From assembly GCA_023416585.1 (NCBI GenBank), contig JAEZHM010000039.1, positions 1 to 24,324 of the forward strand: DNA of 24,324 nt, read 5' to 3'. Source of the stretch: Bacillota bacterium (GTDB lineage Bacteria; Bacillota; Clostridia; Christensenellales; Aristaeellaceae). The notes under the pieces were generated by a model. It did no database searches. It was not told the origin of the DNA and saw only the letters and a program-made list of their open reading frames with translations. Below, piece by piece: positions 6,675 to 14,587 of the stretch. Within the stretch, counting starts at the first letter, position 1. Each line of letters starts with the position of its first letter. Both the position numbers and the translations under genes were made by a program.

Positions 6675-8534
6675 TTAATCGATAAGCAATGATGTATAGT
6701 TTATGACCGTAGAGATCGCATCGTTGTCAACCTCCATGCTCATTAATATGAAGGTGCGGTCTGTACCGAAATAGTTGGCATACTTCAGAAACCCATGGCT
6801 CAACGCTTCACCTTTGTCATCTGCATACAAACTTTTATGGGCTGGGGTATCCCAGGTTTCTCCATCCGACAGTGGATCACCATACTTATTGCTCAGTGAA
6901 TCCTGGATTCTTTTGTAATCGTCAATATACAAATTCGCGTTATTATGGGACTCATACATGATATACCTGGCCTCAAACAGGCCATCTGCGTTGAAGTAAT
7001 AAGCTGCAACTGCATCAAGCCCATCGACTGAAGTCATGTATGCAATGTATTCAACATGCTTGAAATCTTCGACAGTACCGGAAGTTAATGGCACGCCTTC
7101 CAACGCCTCGACCTCGCCGCGGGTCATTCCCCAGGTGGTATTTCGGAAATCTTTTTCTGAATCGCTTTCTGCTGCACCTACTTCAACAAGCGCAAGCCCA
7201 TGGTAGAATCGATCTGCGCTTTGATACTGGGGTTCAACGACCAGATTGCCGGTGGTGTCAACAAATCCCCATTTGTCATTTTCAATGACGGTGGCCATTC
7301 CTTCGCGAAAGGGGGTTACATCATCCCATTGTATCGGGATGATGACTTTGCCGGACGTATCGATCATGCCATACTTGCCTTCATCAGGAATTGTGCCGAA
7401 TTGCATAGGCCCTTCATATACCACCGCATGGCCCTCAATGAACGGATACACAAAATCATATGCCGGCGAAATGACAACAACGCCCTGTTGATTGATAAAG
7501 CCCCTTTTTCCCCGAAGCCCGATATCGGCATAACCTTCTGAATACGTGCCGGCGTAATCCCACGCCTTGGTGCCGACAAGCTTACCCGTTGTATCGATAA
7601 AACTGTAGATCCCATTACCCGGGTAACCAATCGAGTTTAAAGTTCCTATAAATACCCTGGCCCGGCCGCCTTTAAAGGAGTCTGCAGCATCATACCTTGG
7701 TTCTACGACAATATTCCCCTCGCGATCAATGAAACCCCATTTTCCATCCGCTTTCACTGCGGCAAGGTCTTCCTCAAATGGGGATGCGTCTTCCCATTGT
7801 ATCTTGCTGATGATCTTGCCCGCCGTATCAATAAAACCGTATTGACCATCATCGGGGCTGCCGTAATCGGTCAATTTTCCGTTGAACACGAGCGCACGGC
7901 CGCCTGAAAAATCGCCGATATAGTCATATTGCGGTTTGACAACGACCTTGCCGGCGGTGTCAATACAGCCTGTTTTTCCGTTTTTGATGACGGATGCAAA
8001 GCCCTCATGGAATGTATCCGCGCCATCCCATTGCATATCGCTGATCAGTTTGCCCGCTGCGTCTATGAATCCATACGTCCCTTTGTCGGGAGAGTTGTAT
8101 TTATCCAGTGAGCCATTGAATACATAGGCGTATCCTTCGCCAAAGAAAGAAATGTAGTCGTATGTGGGTTCAAGAACTATTTTGCCACTGGTGTCAATGA
8201 CGCCGCATTTATTGTTTTTTCGAACGACAGCCATGCCTGATTCAGAAAAATCATGCGCGTCGTCCCATTGAATGCTGCTGATGTATTCACCTTTTAAGTT
8301 GATAAAACCATATTTCCCGGATTCCGGATAACCATTAGAATCCATGGACCCCATAAAAATTAACGAGTATCCGTTTCTGAAGGAGGAGGCATAATCGAAT
8401 TCCGCTGGAATCACCATATTACCTTGTTTGTCAATAAACCCGTACTTGGATGTTTCGGCAAAACCGGTTGCCAATGACAGCGCGATGAACAGAAACAGAG
8501 CTGCCGATAGCGCAAGTACAACAGTTCGCTTCAT
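6675..8534 (-). CDS. Secreted WG-repeat protein
   Basis: A 619-residue exported protein. Residues 1-27 form a signal peptide (MKRTVVLALSAALFLFIALS, then ATGFAE). Residues about 30-440 hold eleven WG-type repeats, recognisable by G-F-I-D-x-x-G and a following P-x-Y-D or Q-W-D-D. They alternate between a long form (with V-F-x-G-x-L and P-D-x-G) and a short form (ending x-N-G-K), so the unit of duplication is a pair of about 78 residues. The C-terminal ~170 residues start with FRNTTWGMTRGEVEALEG, a separate small domain seen in other exported Clostridia proteins. Its role is unknown; WG repeats are thought to mediate binding. AGGAGA lies 7 bases before the ATG at 8534, and a strong promoter lies at 8604-8576. 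Confidence 0.88.
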   Translation of the reverse strand: MKRTVVLALSAALFLFIALSLATGFAETSKYGFIDKQGNMVIPAEFDYASSFRNGYSLIFMGSMDSNGYPESGKYGFINLKGEYISSIQWDDAHDFSESGMAVVRKNNKCGVIDTSGKIVLEPTYDYISFFGEGYAYVFNGSLDKYNSPDKGTYGFIDAAGKLISDMQWDGADTFHEGFASVIKNGKTGCIDTAGKVVVKPQYDYIGDFSGGRALVFNGKLTDYGSPDDGQYGFIDTAGKIISKIQWEDASPFEEDLAAVKADGKWGFIDREGNIVVEPRYDAADSFKGGRARVFIGTLNSIGYPGNGIYSFIDTTGKLVGTKAWDYAGTYSEGYADIGLRGKRGFINQQGVVVISPAYDFVYPFIEGHAVVYEGPMQFGTIPDEGKYGMIDTSGKVIIPIQWDDVTPFREGMATVIENDKWGFVDTTGNLVVEPQYQSADRFYHGLALVEVGAAESDSEKDFRNTTWGMTRGEVEALEGVPLTSGTVEDFKHVEYIAYMTSVDGLDAVAAYYFNADGLFEARYIMYESHNNANLYIDDYKRIQDSLSNKYGDPLSDGETWDTPAHKSLYADDKGEALSHGFLKYANYFGTDRTFILMSMEVDNDAISTVINYTSLLID

Positions 8535-8575
8535 ATTTATTCTCCTTTTTCTTATGCTCTTGATTATTATTGAAT

Positions 8576-8604
8576 AATATAGCATTCTATGAAATTAGTG
8601 TCAA
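8576..8604 (-). promoter_or_regulatory. SigA-type promoter of the WG-repeat gene
   Basis: On the minus strand TTGACA (8604-8599) and TATATT (8581-8576) are spaced by exactly 17 bases. The start near 8569 gives a leader of about 35 bases with no evident structure. Confidence 0.85.
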
Positions 8605-8851
8605 CATTACCCATATTTGCACACATATTTGCGTTTGTGCCCGCTTTTTATCGAAATTCCTACGTCATGGGGATATGAAAGAACAACGCAGCTTGAAGCT
8701 CACGATACAGATTGCGGTACACTTTTGGGGCAGCATCCTACAATCCAGCACAATATGCTATCATTTTCCAAAATAGGATGGTATAATCAAATGCAGATAG
8801 CAGTGGCCGTTTCATATTACACCCCTGAGCAACGCGCAAAGGAGCATCTTT

Positions 8852-10084
8852 ATGATCAAAAAAGCGCTTGTCCTCACACTGTTCGCTTTTTGCCTGCTGG
8901 CAGCCTCTTCCGCCCTCGCACAAGCAGTACACCTTAAGGATATCGGCATGTCTGTTGACGTTCCCGAAGGCTGCGCCGCGTTTTACGAAGGCCATGTGGA
9001 TAATGCGCAAGCAAAGAAATACATGGGCATGGATAAAAAAAAGATGACCGCCTATCTCAAGGAGTACGGCTACAAGATCGTGATCTGCCAAAAGAATCCG
9101 TCCTGTGAGGTCATGATTGCATCCAGACCTGCTGGAGATAACATGGATTGGAACGATATGGACTTTGACAAATTTCTTAACAAAATGGCTGTGGCAGCAG
9201 AGACGGCAAAGAGCCAGATGAATATCACAAAAATGATGCCGCTGATCACCAACCAGGCACGATATGCTTATGCTCAATTTACCGTGGATTTATCTCCACA
9301 AAAGACGGTTGACATGTATCAGTATCAAACCCAGGTAGACGGGAAGATCATCATCATCACCTGCCTCGCCCATGACGATACCATTGATGAGGAAAAAGCG
9401 TTCTTTGACCAGGTGATAGACAGCATCTGGTATGACGGCGTTGATTCCATTTACGGCCCTGCTCCCACTGCATCCGGCAGCAGCAAGGCGAAAGCAGTTA
9501 CAACAGATGTGTTATCATTAAAAATACCCAATACATGGTCTGCCAAGCAGCTGGACAATATGGAATTTTCCAATGGATACATCCACCTATTCATCTCTTC
9601 TGCGGATGCGTTTTCGACATTTTCGGAGAAAGAAAAGCAAGAGAGCGACCGGAACAGCTACGACTTTGAAGGTATCGCGGAACAATACGGCCTTGATTCC
9701 CTCAATGTTTTGGCAAAACAGTTTGCTTCCGATTTTGAAACCAATTTGTCCGCTACGTCTATATCTATAGGGAATCTGTTGGGCATGTTTGAGATCAAGA
9801 CGTTCGGCATTCCGGACAGCATGCTGACGATGGTCCTTGACAACAGCGTAAACTTTGACGACGGAACGGTCACCAAGTTAGGCGGCAAACCATTCATCCT
9901 TCTTACCGGCAAAAGCATCATGACGGGAGAGGATGAACGCGTAATGGTGCGCCTTACGCAAGATATCCGCCTGTATTATAATCTTTATAACGGGTACAGC
10001 AACATGCTGCAGTTTTCCGGCGAGATGCGGGAGGATGCGGCCAGTGTGATGAAAAAGGTACTTGGCACTGTGAAGTTTGAATAA
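8852..10084 (+). CDS. Secreted protein of unknown function, possibly two related domains
   Basis: A 410-residue protein with a clear signal peptide (MIKKALVLTLFAFCLLAASS, then ALAQA; cleavage likely near residue 24). I do not recognise the family. Two halves appear alike in plan: residues ~25-200 open with IGMSVDVPEGC and end with FFDQVIDSIWYD, while residues ~215-410 open with LSLKIPNTWS and end with ASVMKKVLGTVKF. Such a plan suggests duplicated PsbP-like or lipocalin-like folds, but this is a guess. There is no lipobox Cys at the cleavage site and no anchor at the C-terminus. AAAGGAG at 8838-8844 lies 7 bases before the ATG. A perfect TATAAT at 8782-8787 may be its -10, though its -35 is poor. 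It is divergent from the WG-repeat gene. Confidence 0.8.
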   Translation: MIKKALVLTLFAFCLLAASSALAQAVHLKDIGMSVDVPEGCAAFYEGHVDNAQAKKYMGMDKKKMTAYLKEYGYKIVICQKNPSCEVMIASRPAGDNMDWNDMDFDKFLNKMAVAAETAKSQMNITKMMPLITNQARYAYAQFTVDLSPQKTVDMYQYQTQVDGKIIIITCLAHDDTIDEEKAFFDQVIDSIWYDGVDSIYGPAPTASGSSKAKAVTTDVLSLKIPNTWSAKQLDNMEFSNGYIHLFISSADAFSTFSEKEKQESDRNSYDFEGIAEQYGLDSLNVLAKQFASDFETNLSATSISIGNLLGMFEIKTFGIPDSMLTMVLDNSVNFDDGTVTKLGGKPFILLTGKSIMTGEDERVMVRLTQDIRLYYNLYNGYSNMLQFSGEMREDAASVMKKVLGTVKFE

Positions 10085-10100
10085 TTCTGCAACCAACGCC

Positions 10101-10160
10101 GGGGACGGCAGACTGGGGTTACCAGAGGGACGGTTCGTTCGGTTTGAATGAAAAACAGGA
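10101..10160 (+). repeat. Mixed REP-like fragments after the secreted-protein gene
   Basis: GGGGACGGCAGACTG (10101-10115) matches the outer end of the MITE-like elements at 3287 and 12411. GGGACGGTTC (10127-10136), then GTTCGGTTTGAATGAAAAAC, matches the sequence on the opposite strand near 1283-1315. The two pieces lie side by side in a patch with no gene, which looks like a graveyard of short elements. Confidence 0.65.
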
Positions 10161-10182
10161 ACAGGAGATATGAATGTTTTAA

Positions 10183-10320
10183 TCTGAATGAAAGTATCTT
10201 ATAAGTTGTATGATTGAGTTGAGGCAAGACGGCAGGGGACGCAAGGAGGAGTTAGGGGGGACATCGAAATCTCCCCTACTCCTCCTTGCATTCTCCATAT
10301 CCCCCTTGAGACGACCAAGG
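10183..10320 (+). repeat. Palindromic interspersed repeat, copy 3
   Basis: It starts at TCTGAATGAAAG (10183), passes through CAAGACGGC and has the core GGACGCAAGGAGGAG...CTCCTCCTTGC. Its centre reads GACATCGAAATC, the reverse complement of the centre in copies 2 and 4. It ends at TTGAGACGACCAAGG (10320), where the 25-bp tandem array replaces the usual 3' extension. Confidence 0.85.
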
Positions 10321-10330
10321 TTCCGAAGCT

Positions 10331-10405
10331 GAGCGCCGCCTGTGGCTCGGGAGCCAAGCGCCGCCTGCGGCTCGGGAGCCAAGCGCCGCCTGTGGCGGAT
10401 GAAGC
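10331..10405 (+). repeat. 25-bp tandem repeat, three units
   Basis: AGCGCCGCCTG recurs at 10332, 10357 and 10382, exactly 25 bases apart. Each unit carries GAGCC...GGCTC and can fold into a small hairpin. The tract is far more GC-rich than its surroundings. No gene is supported here. Confidence 0.85.
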
Positions 10406-10424
10406 GAAGGCGGACGAGGCTGGC

Positions 10425-10780
10425 GAAACGGGTTCCAAAGCCCGGCTGCCCCCAGTGGGGGCAATAAGCCGGGCGGAGGAAGCGAGCGAAACGAGCAGTG
10501 CGAACGGCAGTGAGCAGTGCGACTATTGAGCCGCCGGGGTTGCGAACGGCAGTGAGCAGTGCGACGATTGAGCCGCTGGGGTTGCGAACGGCAGTGAGCA
10601 GTGCGACGATTGAGCCGCCGGGGTTGCAAGCGGCAGTGAGCAGTGCGACGATTGAGCCGCCGGGGTTGCGAGCGGCAGCGAGCAGTGCGACGATTGAGCC
10701 AGATGGAGGGATCCAGCGAAGCGGAAGAAACGAGCGAAACGGGCTCCGAAGCCCGGCTGCCTCCAGTGGAGTAGATCCAT
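10425..10780 (+). repeat. 42-bp minisatellite (10501-10700) between two direct repeats
   Basis: CGAACGGCAGTGAGCAGTG or a close variant begins at 10501, 10543, 10585, 10627 and 10669, giving four full units and one partial one at a period of 42. Few base changes separate the units. Related flanks (GCGAAACGGG, then AAGCCCGGCTGCC and CCAGTG) lie at about 10425-10465 and 10733-10772. As 42 is a multiple of three and the unit lacks stops, open frames arise on both strands; I do not regard them as genes. Confidence 0.9.
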
Positions 10781-10800
10781 ATCCGGAATTCCACAATCCC

Positions 10801-10987
10801 GAAAAATGAGCGAGGTAAACGGCGCAGCTTATCCCTATCGCCGCTGCCATCCAGCTCAAGGCATACTGGTGCGCAAAACCCTTGTTCCGTACCCTCAGCT
10901 TTTGCGTATCATTGATGATAAAGAGCCACCATAGACCGGAGCTTTGGGATTTTAAACATGCCGAACGTTGGAAAACTCGGATTAAGT
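10801..10987. other. Gap with possible remnant of a membrane-protein frame
   Basis: No gene with a ribosome binding site is seen. On the minus strand one frame reads ...LWWLFIINDTQKLRVRNKGF, then AHQYALSWMAAAIGISCAVY and LAHFSGLWNSGYG, running into the repeats below 10800. This looks more protein-like than random sequence and might be a decayed membrane protein, but it has no start, no ribosome binding site and no clear end. Confidence 0.25.
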
Positions 10988-12226
10988 CTACCGGTCGAAC
11001 TGCGGATCGAAGACAAAAAGATAAAGCCTGCTCTCGTCCAGACCGATGATGGCGGATGGATCGGGGAAGAGGTTGCGATCGCAGTAAAGGTTTTTCAGCG
11101 CAGGATTATTGCTCACGTCCAGTATCGTCAGTTGATTGCCGCCGCAGAAAAGACCTTCCAGTGCGGTATTTTGGCTCACATCCAGCGTCGTCAGTTGATT
11201 GTCGCTGCAGGAAAGGTCCGTCAGCGCAGTATTTTGGATCACGTCCAACGTCATCAATTGATTTTTTTCGCAGTTAAAGCTTGTCAGCGCAGGATTATTG
11301 AACACATCCAGCATCGTCAGTTGATTGGTGTCGCAGGCAAGGGTTGTCAGCGCAGGATTATGGCTCACGTCCAGAGCTGTCAGCTGATTACCGCCGCAGG
11401 ACAGCCATGTCAGCGCGGTATTTAGGCTCACATCCAGCGTCGTCAATTGATTGGTGTCGCAGGCAAGGGTTGTCAGCGCAGGGTTATGGCTCACATCCAG
11501 CGCTGTCAGCTGATTCCCCCAACAGCTAAGATATTCCAACGCTGGATTATAACGCACATCCAGCGCCTTCAGTTGATTGGTGTAACTTCCAAGGTTTTCC
11601 AACGCAGGGTTATGGCTCACGTCCAGCGTTGTCAGCTGATTCTCCCAGCAGCTAAGCTCTTTCAGCGCAGGATTATGACTTATATCCAGCACCGTCAGTT
11701 GATTGGTGTCGCAGTGAAGGTCTTCCAGCGCAGGGCTATGACTCACATCCAGCGTTGTCAGTTGATTCTCCTCGCAGCCAAGCTCTTCCAGCGCAGGATT
11801 ATGACTTATATCCAGCGTTGTCAGGTAGTTCATGCGGCATGCAAGACCCTTCAGCTTGGTGTTCTGACTAATATCCAGTTCGGTTAGCAGGTTCTCCTGG
11901 CAGCTGAGCTCTTCCAATGCGGCGAAGTATTCGATGCCTGTTAAATCCGCAATGTCAAACCCATACAAATCAAGCTCGGTAATCCTCGCCACGTCGTTTA
12001 CTGTGATGTCCCCCGCCGGTTTTCCAATGATTTCTCTCACTGCCTCCTCAAAGTTCGGATCGGGGAATTGGATAACCGTATCACCGGGCAGTTGGGAAGA
12101 TGGCAATGCCTCGGCGCTCAGATCACTCAAAGGGTTTATGCTGGCTGACAAAGCATGGCTGCTGACGCCAATCACCACAAGCAGGATCAGGAAGGCTATC
12201 AGAAAGGTATACAGGCGGTTTTTCAT
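10988..12226 (-). CDS. Exported leucine-rich-repeat protein
   Basis: A 412-residue protein with an N-terminal signal or anchor helix (residues about 5-27, LYTFLIAFLILLVVIGVSSH). After a linker comes an FPDPNFEEAVREIIGK cap, which resembles the cap helix seen ahead of internalin-like repeats. About 13 full 21-residue repeats and one partial repeat then fill residues ~100-390. The consensus is NPALxxLxCxxNQLTxLDVS, with a conserved Cys in nearly every unit. The C-terminus (LFVFDPQFDR) has no sortase or cell-wall motif. The DNA shows the matching 63-bp periodicity. It probably acts in binding at or outside the membrane; the ligand is unknown. GGAGGG (12239-12234) lies 7 bases before the ATG. Confidence 0.9.
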   Translation of the reverse strand: MKNRLYTFLIAFLILLVVIGVSSHALSASINPLSDLSAEALPSSQLPGDTVIQFPDPNFEEAVREIIGKPAGDITVNDVARITELDLYGFDIADLTGIEYFAALEELSCQENLLTELDISQNTKLKGLACRMNYLTTLDISHNPALEELGCEENQLTTLDVSHSPALEDLHCDTNQLTVLDISHNPALKELSCWENQLTTLDVSHNPALENLGSYTNQLKALDVRYNPALEYLSCWGNQLTALDVSHNPALTTLACDTNQLTTLDVSLNTALTWLSCGGNQLTALDVSHNPALTTLACDTNQLTMLDVFNNPALTSFNCEKNQLMTLDVIQNTALTDLSCSDNQLTTLDVSQNTALEGLFCGGNQLTILDVSNNPALKNLYCDRNLFPDPSAIIGLDESRLYLFVFDPQFDR

Positions 12227-12410
12227 AGATCATCCCTCCGTATTATGGTAATCGCTTGTGTATTCGGAAACATATATCATTCAGCAAACCGCTTCCATTA
12301 CCAGTTATTTCGTTGGTGTGTATATATATTTTCCTTGTAAATAAAAGTTCATAGGCCTCCATTGCTATATCTTGATAGCCCAAAACGATCTTGTTTAATT
12401 CATTTAACCA

Positions 12411-12547
12411 GGGGAACGGCAGACTGTGTCAAAACTAATGTTCACAGCTTTCGTTATACTATGTACGATATAATTGTGTTCTCTGTCATGCAGTATGCTG
12501 TGTTGCAAAAAGTGACTTTCAGAATTTTGAAACAGCTTGCCATCCCT
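12411..12547. repeat. MITE-like element, copy 2, with a decayed right end
   Basis: The left end (GGGGAACGGCAGACTGTGTC) differs from copy 1 by one inserted A. The interior keeps TATACTATGTACGATATAAT, matching copy 1's AT-rich centre. The right end (TTTTGAAACAGCTTGCCATC, then CCT) matches the copy 1 terminus with several substitutions, and both are followed by CGGGTC. It lies 21 bases beyond the 3' end of the gene at 12569. Confidence 0.75.
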
Positions 12548-12568
12548 CGGGTCTGTTTTAAACCCACT

Positions 12569-13021
12569 CTAATTCTCTATTTTCCCAAGTACAATCGTCA
12601 GATAATTATTGTCTAGATCTATTGGTATTTTTGCACCACCCAAATCCTTTTCCCGCGGATCTGTAAACAAAACAATATCTGCCGATTGAACTGGGTCTCC
12701 ATGTAGAGTCAATGATAAGAGATCAGAAAAATCAATAGTATTCACTATTGTTCCATCTCTTAACACAAACCTGTCCAGATGTAAATACTTGAGGCCTATA
12801 GTATCAAGCGCTGATAAATAACCGGCAACCGTAACATTTTTTCTGACAAGCATACCTGCCCACATACAGCTAAAAAATTGTTCCTCTTTTGCTTCTCCGT
12901 TTGTAAAGGTAGATATCAGGCTAAAATCTGGCACTTTCACCTTTTTTTCCTCGCCCAAGGACATATGGGTTATTGAAACCATGAGCACAGCAAACAGTAG
13001 AAGGAGCAACGCTTTTTTCAT
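12569..13021 (-). CDS. Small exported protein behind a toxin-like 3' end; candidate immunity protein
   Basis: A 150-residue protein whose N-terminus (MKKALLLLLFAVLMVSITHM, then SLGEEKK) is a signal peptide with cleavage near residue 23. The rest has no motif I recognise. GGAGG lies 9 bases before the ATG. It starts only 24 bases after the stop of the frame at 13046, the spacing seen for the other tip/follower pairs in this array, so it may protect against the product of that frame. If so, an exported immunity protein would imply a toxin acting outside the cytoplasm. It could equally be an unrelated secreted protein. The function is inferred only from position. Confidence 0.7.
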   Translation of the reverse strand: MKKALLLLLFAVLMVSITHMSLGEEKKVKVPDFSLISTFTNGEAKEEQFFSCMWAGMLVRKNVTVAGYLSALDTIGLKYLHLDRFVLRDGTIVNTIDFSDLLSLTLHGDPVQSADIVLFTDPREKDLGGAKIPIDLDNNYLTIVLGKIEN

Positions 13022-13045
13022 GATACAATTCCTCCAACTTAAATT

Positions 13046-13525
13046 TTACCATCCGAGTTCTTTACCAAAGAACAGCGCGTTTTCAAAGCCGGCAGTAACA
13101 TCCTTATCAACCTTTTGTCCTTCATACACATTATAAGTATAGGTACCGTTCTGAGGTGTTGGAATCCCCTCCCACTTGATGGTCAGCGTATGCTGAACAT
13201 AGGAATCACCCGTATGATCAGCAAAGAATTGATCAATACCTTTCACCATATTTTCAAATGTACCACCAGTGTCATAAACCTTATCCAGGAATTGTGCGCC
13301 GATTTCAAAAGATTTGGGTTCTGTAAGAACCGACAATATACCATCCACAGCCTCAGATACTTTTTCCGCCGGCGCATTTGTGTAATACTGGGCAGCTATG
13401 CCCAGCGCATTTGCTACAAGCTCAGTACCTTCACCAATCATACCCCATGTCTCTTTCACCACATCAGCAAGTGAATTCGTCTTTACTGTTTTCGTTTCAT
13501 AACGTATTTTCTCGATACGGGGCAA
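13046..13525 (-). CDS. Toxin-tip-like frame, probably the detached 3' end of backbone fragment 3
   Basis: The 159-codon frame has no good start: only a TTG at 13525 with a poorly spaced GAGGGG. It overlaps the preceding fragment (ends 13497) by 29 bases in a different frame, and the two share about 55 stop-free bases. The simplest reading is that a one-base frameshift split a single long gene. Its product (GEGTELVANALGIAAQYYTN near the start, KWEGIPTPQNGTYTYNVYEG near the end) resembles neither of the other tips here. The downstream signal-peptide protein starts 24 bases after the stop. It may be an untranslated remnant or a reservoir tip. No catalytic motif is recognised. Confidence 0.5.
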   Translation of the reverse strand: MPRIEKIRYETKTVKTNSLADVVKETWGMIGEGTELVANALGIAAQYYTNAPAEKVSEAVDGILSVLTEPKSFEIGAQFLDKVYDTGGTFENMVKGIDQFFADHTGDSYVQHTLTIKWEGIPTPQNGTYTYNVYEGQKVDKDVTAGFENALFFGKELGW

Positions 13526-14033
13526 CCACCCCTCTGCTGATGCAGACCCTCAGCTTAAACAGCGCTTCCTTGGCAAGCAGCGGCTGTTCAAGATATTCCT
13601 CCGCTATTTTCTGTTCGTCTGCCGAATCAAGGCCCAAATCTTGTGTGTTTTTCTTTATTATACTGCTTCCTTCCGTCTGTGCAAGAGTATTGCTTTCGTT
13701 ACTCACATTATCAAGCTGCGTCTGTCCAAACCGCACACTCCCCTGATCTACAACCTGTCCCCCTGCCCGTATCATAAGTTTAGCCCTTGTTTCAGCCAAT
13801 TTCATTCGCATGACTTCTGCATCCTGCTTCGCCAGTTCATCCACCCTTGCTGTGGCCCGCTTCTGTGTATCAGCCAGCTTCTGCTGCGCGCCTTTCAGCG
13901 TCAATTGGCCGCTTTTAAGTTCCTTCTGCGCCTTTACCCGCGCGTCGGTGGCCTTTTAAAGGTTATCAATTGCGGCTACAACCGCATCCGCGGCAGCCGT
14001 ATCGGCCATGTTTTTATGGAAAAGGGCTTGCGC
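13497..14033 (-). pseudogene. Backbone fragment 3 of the large polymorphic protein, broken
   Basis: Homology to the two large copies starts abruptly at AQALFHKNMADT (14033) and runs through the coiled-coil block (QQKLADTQKRATARVDELAK and following) to about GQTQLDN. It then diverges into its own C-terminal part. Relative to the intact copy a CAA codon has become TAA at 13958-13956, and the frame ends at 13497 where another frame takes over. With no start, an internal stop and a probable frameshift, this is a silent remnant. The 5' cut lies 23 bases after the stop of the small gene at 14056. Confidence 0.82.
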
Positions 14034-14055
14034 ATTTATGCTTCAGAAGCAATCT

Positions 14056-14310
14056 CTAGCTGAAGTCAATATCCTCATATTTGTCGTTTGTAAAGAAAAC
14101 CTTGTATTCATTGTTTTTTACATCTTCTCGAACCGCTTTCATTACCAATAAACGTTCTTTTTCTGTAACTGGCAATTTTTCATCCGGAGGAAGCCATTTC
14201 ATGGAATTTGCAATGGCTGCAAACCCATCAATGCACATATCACCCGAAAACCTTGCAGTTTTGCCATCATACTCAACATCAATATAGCCCCTTGTTCCCA
14301 TAATCCTCAT
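14056..14310 (-). CDS. Small acidic protein, candidate immunity protein
   Basis: The 84-residue product (MRIMGTRGYIDVEYDGKTAR and on to KVFFTNDKYEDIDFS) is small, soluble and acidic at its end. I do not recognise the family. The ATG at 14310 is used because GAGGTGA lies 7 bases upstream; a TTG at 14340 is in frame but has no such site. The binding site overlaps the stop codon of the decayed toxin-like frame (14315-14317), so the pair would be translationally coupled. That is the usual toxin/immunity arrangement. With its partner decayed, this may now be an orphan immunity gene. Function is inferred. Confidence 0.65.
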   Translation of the reverse strand: MRIMGTRGYIDVEYDGKTARFSGDMCIDGFAAIANSMKWLPPDEKLPVTEKERLLVMKAVREDVKNNEYKVFFTNDKYEDIDFS

Positions 14311-14314
14311 AATC

Positions 14315-14570
14315 TCACCTCGAAAATATAGCTGTTTCAACGAAAGTCACAGGATCAATCACTATGATTTTCGTTACATTTGGATTGGCTTTAAGAGCAG
14401 GAAGTACAACAGCATCACAAATGCTAGTAAATCTGCAATAAGGTCTTACAGTATCCTTAACTCCACCATTAAACTCATAAAATATCATATTGTGACGAAA
14501 CCATTCTCAATGCCATACAATCCCAGATGTACGCCTAGAAATTCATCAAACTGCGTATTTTAGATAACCG
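14315..14570 (-). pseudogene. Decayed C-terminal tip of a toxin-like protein
   Basis: The last 57 codons (14488-14315) read as a normal-looking protein end: MIFYEFNGGVKDTVRPYCRF, then TSICDAVVLPALKANPNVTK and IIVIDPVTFVETAIFSR. Just upstream two other frames continue in the same style (FDEFLGVHLGLYGIENGFVT, and DGYLKYAV before it), as though single-base frameshifts had split one gene. No start or ribosome binding site is present. The following gene starts 4 bases after the stop. The frame is too short for routine gene callers. The activity of the lost domain is not recognisable. Confidence 0.6.
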
Positions 14571-14587
14571 TCACCTGTGTTTTTTGT

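Noticed and set aside
6436..6678. Similar small plus-strand frames at 6436-6678 and 19897-20088 that look like a conserved protein
   Set aside because: They are translations of the same palindromic repeat. Copies 1 and 3 do not keep the frame, and no suitable ribosome binding site precedes either.
10501..10700. CRISPR array
   Set aside because: The 42-bp units are directly joined with no spacers and no cas genes nearby; this is a minisatellite.
10179..10859. 226-codon minus-strand frame, and the plus-strand frame at 10498-10809, through the tandem repeats
   Set aside because: The 42-bp unit has no stop codon on several frames of both strands, so long frames are automatic. There is no ribosome binding site. 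The first ~35 residues of the minus frame are protein-like and are noted as a possible remnant only.
11447..11887. Plus-strand frames opposite the leucine-rich-repeat gene
   Set aside because: They are antisense shadows that keep open only because the gene has a 63-bp period.
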